A DNA stretch of 64,000 bases, taken from Alnus glutinosa (taxonomy: Eukaryota; Streptophyta; Magnoliopsida; Fagales; Betulaceae). The notes beneath the pieces are model-generated. The model was not told the DNA's origin and searched no databases. It saw only the letters and a program-made list of their open reading frames with translations. A program made the translations under genes and the position numbers. Every line of letters begins with the position of its first letter. The stretch's first letter is position 1. The DNA lies in contig NC_084888.1 in assembly GCF_958979055.1 (NCBI RefSeq), positions 33,475,804-33,539,803 on the forward strand. The letters run 5' to 3'. Shown piece after piece: positions 48,151-61,139 of the stretch.

Positions 48151-49524
48151 CCCTCGTTTGGTTTGCGAAATGTCTATTCCATTAGGAAAAGGAATAACTA
48201 TTCATGGGAATAGATGAAGGTGGAATGGAATAACTATTCATATTCTTTTGTTTGGTTGTAACGGTGGAATAGAACATTGCATATGTATTCTTTTGTTTGG
48301 TACAGTGCAATACATTGGTGAATGGAATCATATTATAATCAAATTTTCTAAAACGCCCTTATAATACAAATATAATTTATATTCTTAAGGACATTTTTTT
48401 TCTTTATTTAAGAAACATAAACAATCATACTATGACCTTTTTTTTTTTTTTTTTATTTTTAATTTCATAGAGTTCATGGCTTTTTTTTTTTTTTTTTTCA
48501 TATACAATTACGCTACAAAATGATTTATAAGGGGAAAAAAAAAAATACACACACACACACAGACATAATCATCATATCACCATCATAAAAATAAATAAAA
48601 TAAAATAAAATAGATCATCTGCAAAGCCCTTTTTATTTTATTCTTTTTTATTTGTTTTCCAGCAACAAACATTCATTCTTTGCTTACAAAGTAAAATGAT
48701 TTATAAGAAAAAAAAAAAAAAAACATAATCATCATAAAAAAAATAAATCATCTACAAAGCCCTTTTTATTTTATTATTTTTTATTTGTTTTTCAGCAACA
48801 AACATTCGTTCTTTGCTTACAAAGTTTTTCTCAAACCTTCACAAGACAATTGGAGTCTCCCCAATATTAAGAGGTACTCGTTTTGCTACGTCTAAGTGCA
48901 TTCTATAGGCTAAATCATAGGAGGAGGAAAAAAAAAAAAAAAGACTACCCCACAACAAATTAAGTTGGTTGAAAAACAGAAAGAGGATGATGAGAATATA
49001 ATTGCAGAGATGGAGAGAGATACTGATGGTGCATTTGAGTGATGAATTTTTGAAATCAGAATTAAATTCTTATTCTGTTTGCGAATTTTGAGATTTGACT
49101 TTTTAGAAAAAATAAAATAAAATATGATTTGTTTATAAAAAGTTGAATAAAATATAATTTGTTTTTTTAAAAAGTTGAATAAAATATGATTTATTTTTGA
49201 AAAAAGTAGAATCAGAATTATATTTTATTGTCAAAATTTCGTATCCAAACACATCATGAGTTTAGAAACAGAGAGAGAGAGGGGGATAAGAGACTTGGGT
49301 GTTGAGAGGGTTAGGGTTTTGGGGCAAAAGACGAATTTTATTTATTCTCACAGGAAAGGAATAGGTATTTCACTCCTTTTTGAGTGGAATACTTATTCCT
49401 CTTCGTAAGGGAATAGCTATTCCGTGGGAATAACTATTCCCTTAAATAATATACAACCAAACAAAGGAATAGCTATTCCGTAGAAATAACTATTCCTTTC
49501 CATGGGTCTATTCCTTTCCATGGG
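48151..49524. mobile_element. TIR element or MITE between the direct repeats
   Basis: The left end reads CCCTCGTTTGGTTTGCG and then GGAATAACTATTCATGGG. The right end, in reverse complement, has CCCATGGAAAGGAATAG, TTTGTTTGGTTGTA and repeated GGAATAGTTATTCC blocks. This kind of CTCGTTTGGTTYGCG end is common in plant hAT-like MITEs. The right end seems to have lost its terminal CCCTCGTTTGG. The interior holds A/T runs and no coding sequence. Confidence 0.55.
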
Positions 49525-50103
49525 TCACTTTTAGATATCTGCATTCCACGTGCACATCAAGTTTTTAATAATTGTATATGCACGGTTATTACGTTTATTA
49601 AATACGGTTATTATTCACTATCTGCATATTAGGTCATGACTCTTGTGGGGTCTATTATAGTCTTTTAGGTCTTATTTGAGTCTCTATTAAAGCCTATTTT
49701 AAACGATTTTGAACATAATTTAAGCTAGTTTTTAGTGGTTTGAGCTTGTTTAATTCTTTTTTTTTTTTTTTCTAAGCCCTAATCTTTTGAAAATATATTG
49801 ATTTCACATTGCTTTTACATTTTTGCCAAAGTGTTACATGAGAAATGAACATAATCAACCAAATCAATGTAAACATAGCTTATACCTAATCCAAAGTGAC
49901 CTTGTTTTTTTTTTTTTTTTTGAATTTATTAAATATAATATATATAAAATATGTATTATACATAAAGGGTATGATGATGTGGTTAATAACTACATTTGCA
50001 TGTCCTAAAATTAATATCCGCATCCTCGTATATGAATAGTAAATTTTACTAATTCCATCAATAACAACATATGTGGATAGCAGAGGTTGACGGTTACCCT
50101 TAG
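49525..50103. repeat. Long direct repeat, copy 2 (579 bp)
   Basis: Second copy of 47575-48150. It differs at GCTA/ACTA, AAATAAAC/AAATGAAC, ATAGTC/ATAATC and CATCC/CATCA, and in two poly-T lengths. Confidence 0.9.
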
Positions 50104-51020
50104 GGCTGCCATCTTGGCCTTTAAAGCATTCACAATGAGTTATTCGTATTTATGTACAAAATAGCTCACAAAAAGCTACATTTTTATTTTAATTAATAAC
50201 TTTCCTAAAACACTATATTCAATTATTTATTATTTTTCTATATAATTTAAATATTAAAATTTTAATTTAATGTTTTAAACATATACTTGCTTTTTGATAA
50301 AAAAAAAAAAAAAAAAAGAAAGAAAAAAAAATGAAAAGAAAGAAAGAAAAACGAATAAAAAGATAGAGAAAGTGAGCTATAAATGAATAAAAAAACTTAA
50401 TACATTCATCTATCGAGCTTTTCTACGTTTGGGTGAATATTGTAAATGAAATGTAAAATATATTTAATTTAGAGAATCAGATAAAAATATTTTTTAAAGG
50501 TTTGATTAGTCGTTTGATATTAAAATTAAGAATATTGACGGACCAAACTTAATATGTCTTAAGTAGTTTTTCGTGTCAACACTTAAAACATATATACATA
50601 TATAACGTCGAGTTCATTTTCGTACGAGAGTATTTGATGTATGTCGAGATGTCGTCTTGACTCTTAACGTGTCAAAATTAACGAACCGACGCGACGAATG
50701 TTTTGCTAACGAACGCTGAATTTCGTGACAAAAATATCACGGCGACATGGCGCCGCAACATATCTAAACATGTCACTCACCGAGGCGCTCTTAGGGGCGA
50801 CCCCTTTGGCATTAACATGTCCAAGTCTCGTCGCTACAGATATGAGATAGCTTGGAGCTTGAAAGAACAGTGCAAGACGAATCCAGCAGGCAGCAACTAG
50901 TACTAGAAATTACCCACCAAATCAGGACCTATATATGCTCTGATCAGAGAGAATCTCCACAATTCTGAACCAAAATCAGATACGGTTCCAGCTACCTTGG
51001 TCTGAATTGAAGCCCCACGG
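50104..51020. other. Upstream region of the PGP synthase gene
   Basis: AT-rich to 50600, then more balanced. Should contain the promoter and 5' UTR. A 65-codon frame at 50703-50900 has no recognisable homology. Confidence 0.4.
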
Positions 51021-53837
51021 ATGTCATGCTTCAAGCTGCCCATGGCAGCAGCTTCTGTTTACTACACCCACAAGCCCGGCGGTGGCTGCCACCGGAGCCT
51101 GACCAAATGGGTCCGCACCAGCACCGCCGCCGCCACCTCACTCGCCAAACTAAAGCCCAGACCGAAACCCTACGTGGCCCTAAATATCTACAACAACAAC
51201 AGCGAGCGAAGAATACCGGTTATTTATAAACATGGGTGGAGGATAGTCCCGTGCGCACCCCTCACACCCTCGGCGCACGATAAGGAACTCCCTAAAGTGC
51301 TTGGGTTTCGTGGCCTCCACCACAAGCATTGCCTCGCTTCCTCTTCAGGTACGTCTAGCTCCGAAGAGAAAGAAGGATTTTCGGGCTCTGGGTCGGGTCT
51401 CGTGGCGGATATGGGTTCCGAGAGCAAAAAGAACCACCACGATTTGGTCCAACCGCCCTCGTCAATGCAAAACCAACAAAAACGACAGCAACGGCCTTCG
51501 AAATTGCTCACGTTGCCTACAATGTTAACGCTAGCCCGCGTCGCCGCAGTGCCGCTTCTCGTAAGCAGTATGTGCATTTTTTATTTTTATTTTTGTCTAT
51601 GAAACTTTTGGGGGGTTTTGTTTGGAATTGGGGCTGTTTTGAGAAATGGGATTTTGTTATTTTAATGATCCGATCGGAGTTTGTTCGAAAAGTTTGGAAC
51701 TTTGGTATTTGGTGCTCATATGTTTGAGGTTTGCTTTATGAATTTGATATGTAAGGGACCTTCATTTTTGGCGTAGGACAAAATTATGGATGGGATGTTG
51801 GCTTGTGATAATGTTTGAATATCAGGATTCTGTTTCAATGTATCTGAGCTGTTATGGACATTTGATTTTGGCAGTGAGATCAATTATGTATTGTTTATAG
51901 CTAAGCTTTGGATAATACGTTCTTTGTTTTGTGAATTTGATCTCTTTTGGCTCTTTATGATGCTGGGATTTTGGGTTTTTTATTAGAAATTTTCTCGAGT
52001 TTGGTTTGTCTTTTGTTAGGTTGCAAATTGAATTAGATCTTTTTGAATTTCAAATTTTTGTTTGTGTAATTCATGCATATGAGGTATGATGGATAGTTGA
52101 TTTGCTTTGAAATATGTGTTTATGGTTTCTATGGAAGCACAATTTAGTGATTTTTGCAACAGTGGTACACCATGGTATTCTGAGCTGCTTTGTGCTGCTA
52201 CGCAGATTGCCCTTCTTAATTGTGTGCTTGAAGAGATTGCTTAATGCAGAACTGCAGATGATTGTTGAAGTGATTGTATATTTTAGTGTTCATTGCATGA
52301 AAGCCTTGTGATTGATGAGACTAACATTATCATATCTTTTCATCAGCCTTCTACGTCGATGGTTGGTGGGGAACAACTGCTACGACGAGTATCTTCATCA
52401 CTGCTGCAGTTACAGATTGGCTTGATGGCTATCTTGCTCGGAAGGTATACTAGTACTTTGTCTTTCAAACCATATAGGAGCAGATCTCACGGTAAATTAA
52501 TTGTTCTGAAGATTTTAATGTTTCTGTGACATCTTATAAGAACTAAATTCTTAAATACATTTCAGATGGAGCTAGGATCTGAATTTGGTGCATTTCTAGA
52601 TCCAGTAGCTGATAAGGTATGGTCTTTCGTCTATAATTAGAATTTATAGACTTTTGCTTGTAGTTAGTTGATACAAAATAGGTGCTTTGTTGAGCTGGTG
52701 AGAAACGTTTTTGAGTTCTGTTTTGATTGTCATGCCTGCTGAATGCAGCTTATGGTTGCCGCCACATTGGTCTTGTTGTGTACTAGACCCTTGGAAGTTG
52801 CCATGTTTGGGCAAGTGCCATGGCTATTGGCTGCACCTTCAATTGCCATAATTGGTAGGGAGGTAATATGTTTTTCTACCGATTTTCTTGTATCTCGTTA
52901 GCCAACTAATACTTTTGTTTTGCATGCCTTTCATTTTATTCAAGATCTTCCCCTATATTTTCTCCCCTTTTGCCAATAGTTCTGACTGCAATCCTAGGTT
53001 GGGTCAAAATCCAGTATCAAAGCCATAGGACAATTCTAAAGAATCCTTGTTACTTGAGCACAATCTTTCAATGTGCATGTGTTCATGCTATGCATGTATA
53101 TTTGCGTTAAGTTTGGGGAGCCTATCATGTTTTGACTCGCAGTGGTTCCTGGGGCTTCTATTATCACCATTATTTTTCCCCTTTTTCCCTCAGGCAATTA
53201 TACTTATATCTTACTTACCGAAAAGAGAATTATACTTATATATTGTTTGGTTATATCAGTTTATGTTTAAGTTGATAGAAGATCTCTTACAAATTATTTT
53301 GGGACTTTTATGTAGATAACCATGTCTGCAGTTAGAGAATGGGCTGCTTCTCAAAATAGTAAGCTTTTAGAGGTTTGTTTTTCTCTTCCCTACACTTCGA
53401 CTGAGTATCAATTTTGGTTCCTAACTCATTTGATCCTTTAGCTGGAAATACATTACGAAATCAATAATTATATTCAGGCTGTTGCTGTAAATAACTTGGG
53501 AAAGTGGAAAACAGCCACACAAATGACAGCGCTAACCATCCTCTTGGCTACCAGAGATAGCAGGTTCATCGTCTCATTTATTTGGCCTATTGGGTTACTC
53601 TTGTTCTAGTTTAATCAAGATGAAAGAAATTTTCCTTGAAAGACAACTTGGTGGATATTGTTTGAATTATCTGACTGTGTCCTATTTATTTTTCTTTTTA
53701 TCCTGGCCTTGTGCAGTCTTGGAGGGCCAGGGATTCTAGTAGCTTCTGGGGTTATGTTGCTTTATATCTCAGCTGGACTTGCTGTATGGTCATTAGTTGT
53801 ATACGTGAGCAAGATTTGGAGAGTATTGCTGAGGTAG
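51021..53837 (+). CDS. PGP1: CDP-diacylglycerol-glycerol-3-phosphate 3-phosphatidyltransferase (PGP synthase), 7 exons, 357 aa
   Basis: Makes phosphatidylglycerophosphate from CDP-diacylglycerol and glycerol 3-phosphate, the committed step to phosphatidylglycerol (plastids) and cardiolipin (mitochondria). Exons: 51021-51567, 52347-52444, 52566-52616, 52749-52862, 53316-53372, 53478-53563 and 53717-53837, in phase. The CDP-alcohol phosphotransferase signature DX2DGX2ARX8GX3DX3D is complete: Asp206, Asp209, Gly210, Ala213, Arg214, Gly223, Asp227 and Asp231, split between exons 2 and 3. Membrane segments lie around 170-205, 235-265 and near the C-terminus. Exon 1 encodes a long Ser/Arg/Lys-rich leader (about 150 residues), longer than the Arabidopsis one I recall, consistent with an organelle transit peptide. 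A second Met eight codons in is an alternative start. The exon 1 donor was placed at 51567 because the nearer GTAAGC would break the frame. Confidence 0.95.
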
Positions 53838-55035
53838 TGTTGTCAGGTTGCCGGCACGGTATTCACTTATATATACTCTTCATCAAGAACTTGTTTAGAT
53901 GTGGGAACAGAACTTGAAGTTCTTCGCACACAACCCTGCTGATGATTATCTACAGGCATTGGTGCACTATTCTTCAAATAGGGGGATGAAGAGCAAAGAT
54001 GTTCTGTGAAAAGTTCCTGCTCTTTAAAGTGGATGTCAGTTAAATAGTTTTGGAGGGGCGTAGACTGGGGAATAGTGGGATATAGATTGTGGAATAACTT
54101 TTTACCCCCTTATAGATCTTCATTATTTTTTGCTTGGAGCCAATGTTTGTTTTTAACACTGACTTGTAAGATGCTGTATCTCTGAGGCTATGGTTGGAGG
54201 ATTTAGCAGTATTCTGGTTGTTGTTACTATTTTGGAGTTGAATGTAGTTTATTTGCTCTAATTCTTTTGTCGGGAAAGTGTAAAACAAGAATTACAAACA
54301 GTTAAAGAAAATAACTTAATTTTTTTTTTTTAACAGATATTCTTTGCTGGTTCAACCTTTTACAGGTTTAAATGATTGCACAAAAAATAGGCAGATTGTA
54401 GTTTATTGCTATTTTAAATAGTTTATAACAAAATTTAAGCCAGATCTCTCTAATAATCTTACCTTTGTGGTATAGGGAAGTTAGACTGTGCCATGGTTTG
54501 GTAGGTTTCTTTATGTAAATATCAACTGAGCAAATAGAGTTGTTATGTATGTATGTTGGGTTTAGGTCGTGTTGAGGCATGAATATAAGATTATATATGT
54601 CAATCTTGATCCGACTCGTTAACTAAACAGATCATACCCTTTCAATCCTAACTTACTAATTTCAAGTCGAGTTTGTGGATCACGTCAAAATTGTTAACTC
54701 TAAATGTCGTGTGTTGGGTTTAAGTAATGTTGTGTTGAGGTATAAGAATAAAGACTATGTAAATCCGTTTTAACCGTACCTATTTAACTAAACGAGTTAG
54801 ATCTCTTAATTCTAACCCGCAAATTTTGTGTTGGGTTTGTGTCGAATTCGTATATCGTGTAAAAAATTGTCAATCAGCAAGCATGAGTTAATGCTTTTCT
54901 AATTCTTGCCATCTAGATTTTTGGATGGACCATGTCTTGAATTTGAAGAAAATAAATGGCTAAATAAACCACATGATGCTTCTGTAATTGTTGTGGGACT
55001 TTGGTTCGGTAAACTTTTCTCTCTTTTCTTTTCTA

Positions 55036-55077
<42 letters not shown>

Positions 55078-56099
55078 CAAATACAAGAATGAAAAAAGCC
55101 AGAAAGAAAACAAGAATGCAAACAGAGGGCAGAGCTGGTTTATAGGACCAGCAAAGTTTGAGAGAGAGAGAGAGGAATGCTTCCACAGGAGAGGGCGGAT
55201 GTGGCCCATTTGGCTAGATTATATGCAGGCTAATTTGCACTCGAATTTACCCTGAGAATAGAACGGCATCTTTAACAATTGGATCAATTTTCCATTCGTG
55301 CAAGAGAGAAGAGATCACAGTCGAGTGAGGAGTCGCCTTTTATGATGACATTGCTAAGATTAAGATCTACTGTTTTTCTCAATGCTAGTTGAGCAGCCTT
55401 TGCTTCACCCAAAACCCTAAAAGGGTTGCATTTGGTTGGGTAACTTGACAAACTACAAAGGGGAGCCTGATATAAGTTGAGGCCCTGTTGCTATGTAAAT
55501 GAGGCTATCACGTTGGGTGACATGGGTACCTGGCATCACACTAGTCAACTCAGTCACCTACTAATCTTGATGCCCATTTTTTTCTTCCTTCATGAAAAGT
55601 GCAAAATGATCCATTCCTTTCTGCATTAAAAATGACTAAAGACATTGATAATAATGTCCTTATTAATATTAGATTATGAGTGCTTTTACAGTATTATAAC
55701 TTTTATTGTAAGTCCTTTACAAACTAACGTGACAGTTCACATGACATTTACTGCGTTTACAAACTGATGTAACAATCCACATGTCACTTATTTTTATAAA
55801 ATATATGTAACAAAAGCTGAAATATCTCTAGCATTTGTTGCTTATCCCTAGTAGGTCTTCCAAGTGAACTTTCATGGCTTCAAAACCAAGATAACAACAA
55901 AACATGTCCTAAAGTACACCATCACAAAAAGCACACTGAAGAGAAATTTAATGCCATTTCTAGAACGGTGGGAAGTTCTAGAACTCTGTAATTTGGGACT
56001 GATGTCAGAGTTGTGCCTGCACAAGAAATGGTAACGTTCAGGGGAAGCAATTAGCAACCTTTCATCCAGTCATACTGTAGGCAAGAGTTTTCAGAGAAT
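53838..56099. other. Convergent 3' region between PGP synthase and the Lambda GST
   Basis: The PGP synthase 3' UTR probably ends near 54300. Then come diverged tandem units (54555-54880) rich in GTGTTGGGTTTAGGTCGTGTTGAGG and TTAACTAAAC, a fossil repeat, a poly-T run (55041-55075) and a (GA)n stretch at 55160. From about 55730 the sequence is duplicated downstream of the second GST copy (62330-62830). No gene seen. Confidence 0.45.
55041..55075. repeat. Poly-T tract of about 35 bases
   Basis: Uninterrupted T run; no target-site duplication or element tail identified beside it. Confidence 0.9.
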
Positions 56100-59000
56100 T
56101 TAACTAGTGCTGTGGAAAGGAGGGAATACCAAGAAGCGTTTCTTGTAAATTTCCACCAGCTCCTTTGGTTCACGTCGAGTTTGTTTGTAGGCCTCATTTT
56201 TGTCCATTTCCTACAAAAATATTAATTAAACGTCAGACTATATCAGCTTAATATTTCATTTTCCCCTTTAAATACGTAGAGACATATTAGATCTCTATCA
56301 ATTTGTAAATGCACACAAGGGCTTACGAACCCATTTATTTTGTTTTTAGTTTTTTTCTTTTTCTTTTCTTGCCTATTTAGAAGTTTATACTCCAAACTGC
56401 TCCAAATATCTCAAAGACTTCTTTCTGCAGAGGGATGACAATATTCATCAGTACCAGCATACATGTAGCAGAGTGTGCATTCGCTTTCCTTTGTCTATAG
56501 TATTTGGGACATCCTAAAAACTTAGTCCCACATTGTGTGTTATAAAGTCGTCATGAGTGTTAAGTCCCACATTGACTAATACTTTTTGAGTGATAACGCA
56601 GATTTAGCTAGCTCTCTCTGGTAATTACAGTATCTCACCTCCAATGCCGTATTGCACAAGCAATTATTATAGGACAGGTTGAGCTACGTTAATCTCTTGT
56701 GGTGCAAACCGAAACAGGTTGAGAAACATTAGAAAGTTCTAATAATTTTTAAGCCAAAACATGACTTCAATGGTTGAGCTCATGAGGTGGAAGGAGATTG
56801 ACTCATGGAGCTTAAAAAGTCTTCAGCTTGTCAACAACTAAGATTTATTGAAGCTTATAAGAGCAAAGAGGCTTAAGCCTCCTACAGAAAAAGAAACAGA
56901 ATCAGATAGAGATAGGCATGGTCAGTATCAATTTGATTGTACCTCAATCCAAGCTGCCAGTTTAGGCCTGCCCTCTGTGATGTCGTACTTCTTTACATCC
57001 AATAAAAAGGGCTGATATCTTTCAATAAATGGAGCATAAGCTATATCCACCTGAAGATTACAAAATAAAATGTAACTGAATTCACTTATTCGTAATATGC
57101 AACAAAAATATTATCTACCTTTCATCACTTAGATAATACTAGGACTCAAAACAGTAAATGGAAGAAAGCATATTTCATTGCAAAATCTCTTACCAGACTG
57201 AACTGACCGAGGAAAAAAGGTCCATCTTCAAACTTGGAAAGAGCCGTTTCGATGTAATCAAATGCAGCACCTGATGCAGTTTGCCACTATAGTGTTATAT
57301 AGGCATTTGTACATTAAGGACATTAAGCTGTCATTCAAGTCACCTGCTTCATTTCCATCTCCTTTGAAGGAAGACATCGCGGCTTTGTTGAATGTGTCGG
57401 TGTAGGACAGCAACTCTTCTGCAAATTCTTTCTTGGCAGGATCCTACAGTTCAAGGTATAAGGAATCTTGATAAAATGTGGTGCTTAAAAAACAAGTACC
57501 AGAGTTTTTCTCCAAATCTTACATCAGGGAAAAGTGAGGGCCCTTCGAAGTGATTATCAACATATTTAATCAAATCAAGACTCTCTCCTTTGACTTCATT
57601 TTTGTGTTCCAATGATGGCACCTGCTCAAGAACTTCACATAAGGAACAACAGAAAAGGAAAAAAAGTAAAATAAACAGCACTAAATTGCACATAGCACCC
57701 ACAGGTTTGTTCTTTAGCCATCAGTTTGTCTTAACAATGCAGCATATGAGCTAGCTCAGAGAAATATTATTTCCATGAAGTGAAATCATTCAACTGTATT
57801 ACCTAACATTCAAAACAAGTCCTCATGTGTTTCAGTTCATCAGTGTACTTTGTATTATGTTTTTATTATCTCGAGAAACGCTTTTGTACACAACTGTTGT
57901 CAATAGTTATTGATGATTCTTCTTTCATTTTCCACTCTGTTGTAGACGTTAAATGCATTCTTTTAATTGCCAGGGAAGACAAGATGGAGCTATGCTTTCA
58001 CATAACATCCAATGATGCAGGACAATCGAATTTGGAAGAAAAAGAACATAGGAGGGGGGAAAAGAAGAGACTGAGTCACACAGTCCAGAGACGATGGGAG
58101 TTTGGGGGAGTCTCACTGCCCAAAAAAAATACTCACACCTCAAAATAAAATCTATTTATTCATCAACTCCGTCTCCATTGAAGTACAAAAGCACTTTTAA
58201 ATAGACTCACTAACAAAAATCCTAAGCCTAATTTGACTAACTTTGGGCAGACCCATCATTACTAATGTGATTAAACCCTACCCTAATTGACTTTGGGCAA
58301 AAATTAAACAAATAAATTAAATATTAATAACCTAAATAAAACTAAAGGACCCAATTATTCACGTCTCGTCAAGCATCATCCAAGCTGCTGAAGAAAATAT
58401 AGCACTTATATAGTTCACCTTGTTAGCTGGGTAGACTTTCTCCTTGTACCAATCAGGCCTGTTTTGCAGATCAAGAGGAACCAATTTGATCTTGTCTTGC
58501 AATCCCTGCTCCCCAACATTATTGGACACCAAATTAGAACAGAAGAATAAGTTCTATAGTAAGATAAAATGGCAGATCAATCAGCTTAGATGAGACATGA
58601 GAAAAGGAACGAATAAAAATCCTTTATTCCAAATTTGATTTCCTTCAGTATCTTTTTGGGACTTGAGGGAACAAAAGCCTCCACCCATGACCCAACTATG
58701 CCTCTATTAATGTTGGCTTAGTTGAGATGAGCTTTTCGTGTTCTCAAAAGCAAACAAAAATTGAAAAATAAGATTAATTCTATTTTAACCAAAATCACCA
58801 ATAATTCTAAAAGCTTAAACTGATAAAGAAATTTAATCAATATTTTAACACACACCCAACAAGAACCCTGAACAGGAAGAATTTTGAAACAACCTTACAA
58901 TTCCGGGTGATCCACACACGCTGCGCGTACGGGCATGTGTATGATATATACAACCTTCAATGTATGAAAATGAATAACTTGTCATGGTCAGATTCAGAAA

Positions 59001-59667
59001 GAAAGAATCTTTAGAAAAAAAATAAAAAATAAAGAGCTCAAATAGGTTCAAACGGGAGTTTGAACAATCACATATGCATCTATTGGAACTAAATGAATTG
59101 AAGGCCCAAAAGATCACTACTACAATTTACAGTTAAACAGGTGCGATAACTGAAGCAGACAAGAATCCAACCTTGTAGTTCCATCAAAAAGCGGAGGTGG
59201 TTCTGAAGTAGAATCAAGCGCCGGTGGAAGGACCTCTTTCACAATTCTGCATAGAGAAAGAGAAAGAGAGAGTTCAGCATGTAAAACCCAGTTTCTTTTT
59301 GGCAAAAGCAAAATCATATCGAAACGTCGATATAGCATACGTGTGGGTGAATCTGTGTACCCAACAAAAACAGAGGGTGTCACATTTCTGTGTGTGCAAG
59401 CTTTAGTATATGTGTTGAGCTCTCATTTTCTTGAATTCTATTTTCACGGCAACCAAGCAGAACATCTCTTACGACTTACCCATCTGCCATTTTTGCAGAT
59501 TGCAGTGTGGCTCTGGTTTTCCCTAGTGCTTGAAGTTTAAGCTTTGGAGGAGATATTATGGCGTTTCGGAATCTAATGAGTGTCACTTTTTTGGAGACTG
59601 ATAAGAGGGAGAAAGTGACTGAAGGAGTCAGGCGTGAGGAAGTAGAGCTCACTTTCAAACTGGACAT
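56100..59667 (-). CDS. GSTL: Lambda-class glutathione transferase with likely plastid transit peptide, 9 exons, 301 aa
   Basis: Lambda GSTs use a catalytic Cys and reduce glutathione adducts of flavonols and other thiol conjugates. Minus-strand exons: 59667-59480, 59246-59172, 58954-58894, 58505-58419, 57621-57523, 57443-57344, 57270-57194, 57050-56943 and 56210-56100, in phase, GT-AG. The active-site block YISYTCPYAQRVW puts Cys95 (Cys36 in the short form) at the N-cap of helix 1. KVPSLEHKNEVKGESLDLIKY is the glutathione-site region and FFLGQFSLVDIAYAPFIERYQPF is the C-terminal domain. The long start gives a 59-residue leader (MSSLKVSSTSSRLTPSV...), rich in Ser, Thr, Lys and Arg and lacking acids, like a chloroplast transit peptide. 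A second in-frame Met60 (MADGIVKEVLPP, 59490) would give a 242-aa cytosolic form. The C-terminal tail FPPFHSTS is extra to what I recall. Confidence 0.92.
56510..56640. repeat. LTR/TRIM-like fragment in GSTL intron 8
   Basis: Carries TTAGTCCCACATTGTG and TTAAGTCCCACATTGAC with GATAACGCAG, similar to the tandem TGTAACACCC repeats in PBL7 intron 2. It is also present at 63560-63760 in the second GST copy, so it predates the GST duplication. Confidence 0.4.
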
Positions 59668-60947
59668 TTTCAGTTTGATGGTTAATCTCCACCCCACCCT
59701 TATCCGCACAAATACCATTCCGCTTCATATGGATCGTTTGTTCTTACGTAAAATATTTTTGGTCGTAAATCTTTTTAAAAAAATTAATTTTTAACATTTG
59801 GCCATTATGAAAAATCACACTTTTTTATTTATTATATTTTCATTCAATTATATCAACTAATAAATATTATTTCTTATTCACAACATCAAAATATTAATAA
59901 ATAAAAAAAAATTTACCTAAAAATCTTAGTTCCTGCAAAGTTTCGACGAGTTTCAATGATTTGAGAATGAGAAGCTCAAATTCAAAAAATAGTTTACAGT
60001 TTTAAAACTATTTTACGTAGTTAATATATTTTGGACTTTAAGTGAAATATATTAACTATATAAGTGAAATATATAAGCACTTTGGACTTTACTACGTAAA
60101 ATATTTTATCTCTATTTTATTATTCCATTTTAATTTTCTTTATATTATCTTTTCTTTTGGTTAATTTATTTATTACAAAATGAAATCATTAACACTGTTT
60201 ACTTAAATTTTACAGTGATCTCAACAAATGGTCATCAAGAAATCTCACCCTGCAATGTTTACTTTTATGAAATTCATCGAGAAGTTATATATTTTTAGTG
60301 AAAATAATCTGGGATGGATATAATTTTTATTTGAGGTTATAACTGTTTTGAGCGGTTGAAATAATCTATATTTTGTAATTAATATAGTAAATTTCTAGCT
60401 TAGAAAAAAAAAAAAAAAAATAGTAATTTCTAGAGGTAGCATCAATTTGGCAGCAGCCAGCAGTCATAGATCGCAACCCGGAAAGGTAGTGGACGACCAG
60501 ATGGTGACACCTGGAAATTGAGCGAATAATTGTGACTATTCGGTTCGATTTTTTTTTAAAAAATTATTATTATTATTATTTTGTAAATAACGGTTCGATG
60601 GTTGGTGTTAGGCATTTTTTGCTAATAAATTTGTGGATCGAGAGGAGTGAATAGTTTTAGGGATAATTACATTTTCCACCAAGAAACTATCATCTTTCGT
60701 CAAAATATTTTTACGAACTGACACTCTCACCATCCGACTGCATCGAACTATCATTTACTAACCAAAACTCTCGTTCTGTCAGTCAACCTCGTTAAATCAT
60801 AAGGTCAACCCATCACGTACGCTTCACATGACGTTTTGACATTCTCTCTCCCACTTTTACCCTCAGTTTGGATTGCTTTTACCGTAATTATCTCATAATT
60901 TTATTTTATTTTATTTAAAAAAAAGAAGAAACCAAACTCTCAAATAG
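59668..60947. other. Upstream region of the Lambda GST and AT-rich intergenic DNA
   Basis: Should contain the GST promoter at its left end. The rest is AT-rich with an A run at 60404-60420. No gene seen. Confidence 0.4.
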
Positions 60948-61091
60948 TAGCATTACACTTCACTCTCATTTTACATCGACTGACGTGATGTATTTTAAGT
61001 GGTTTCTCATGTTTATTACTTATTAAAAAAAATCACTTAAAACACGCTTTATTAGACCGTGCAAAACGAGTTTGAAAAGTAACATTACTTT
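60948..61091. mobile_element. Hairpin MITE, CACTTAAAACACG family, copy 2
   Basis: CATTACACTTCACTCTCATTTTACATCGACTGACGTGATGTATTTTAAGTGG is mirrored by CACTTAAAACACGCTTTATTAGACCGTGCAAAACGAGTTTGAAAAGTAACATT. Confidence 0.55.
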
Positions 61092-61139
61092 AAGCTCAAA
61101 GAAGATACAAGATAGGTTAATAAACCATCGTAACACACT

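Noticed and set aside
47575-50103. Direct repeats as a young LTR retrotransposon
   Set aside because: No TG...CA ends, no primer-binding site or polypurine tract next to the repeats, no 4-6 bp target duplication, and the interior is a TIR element with no gag or pol.
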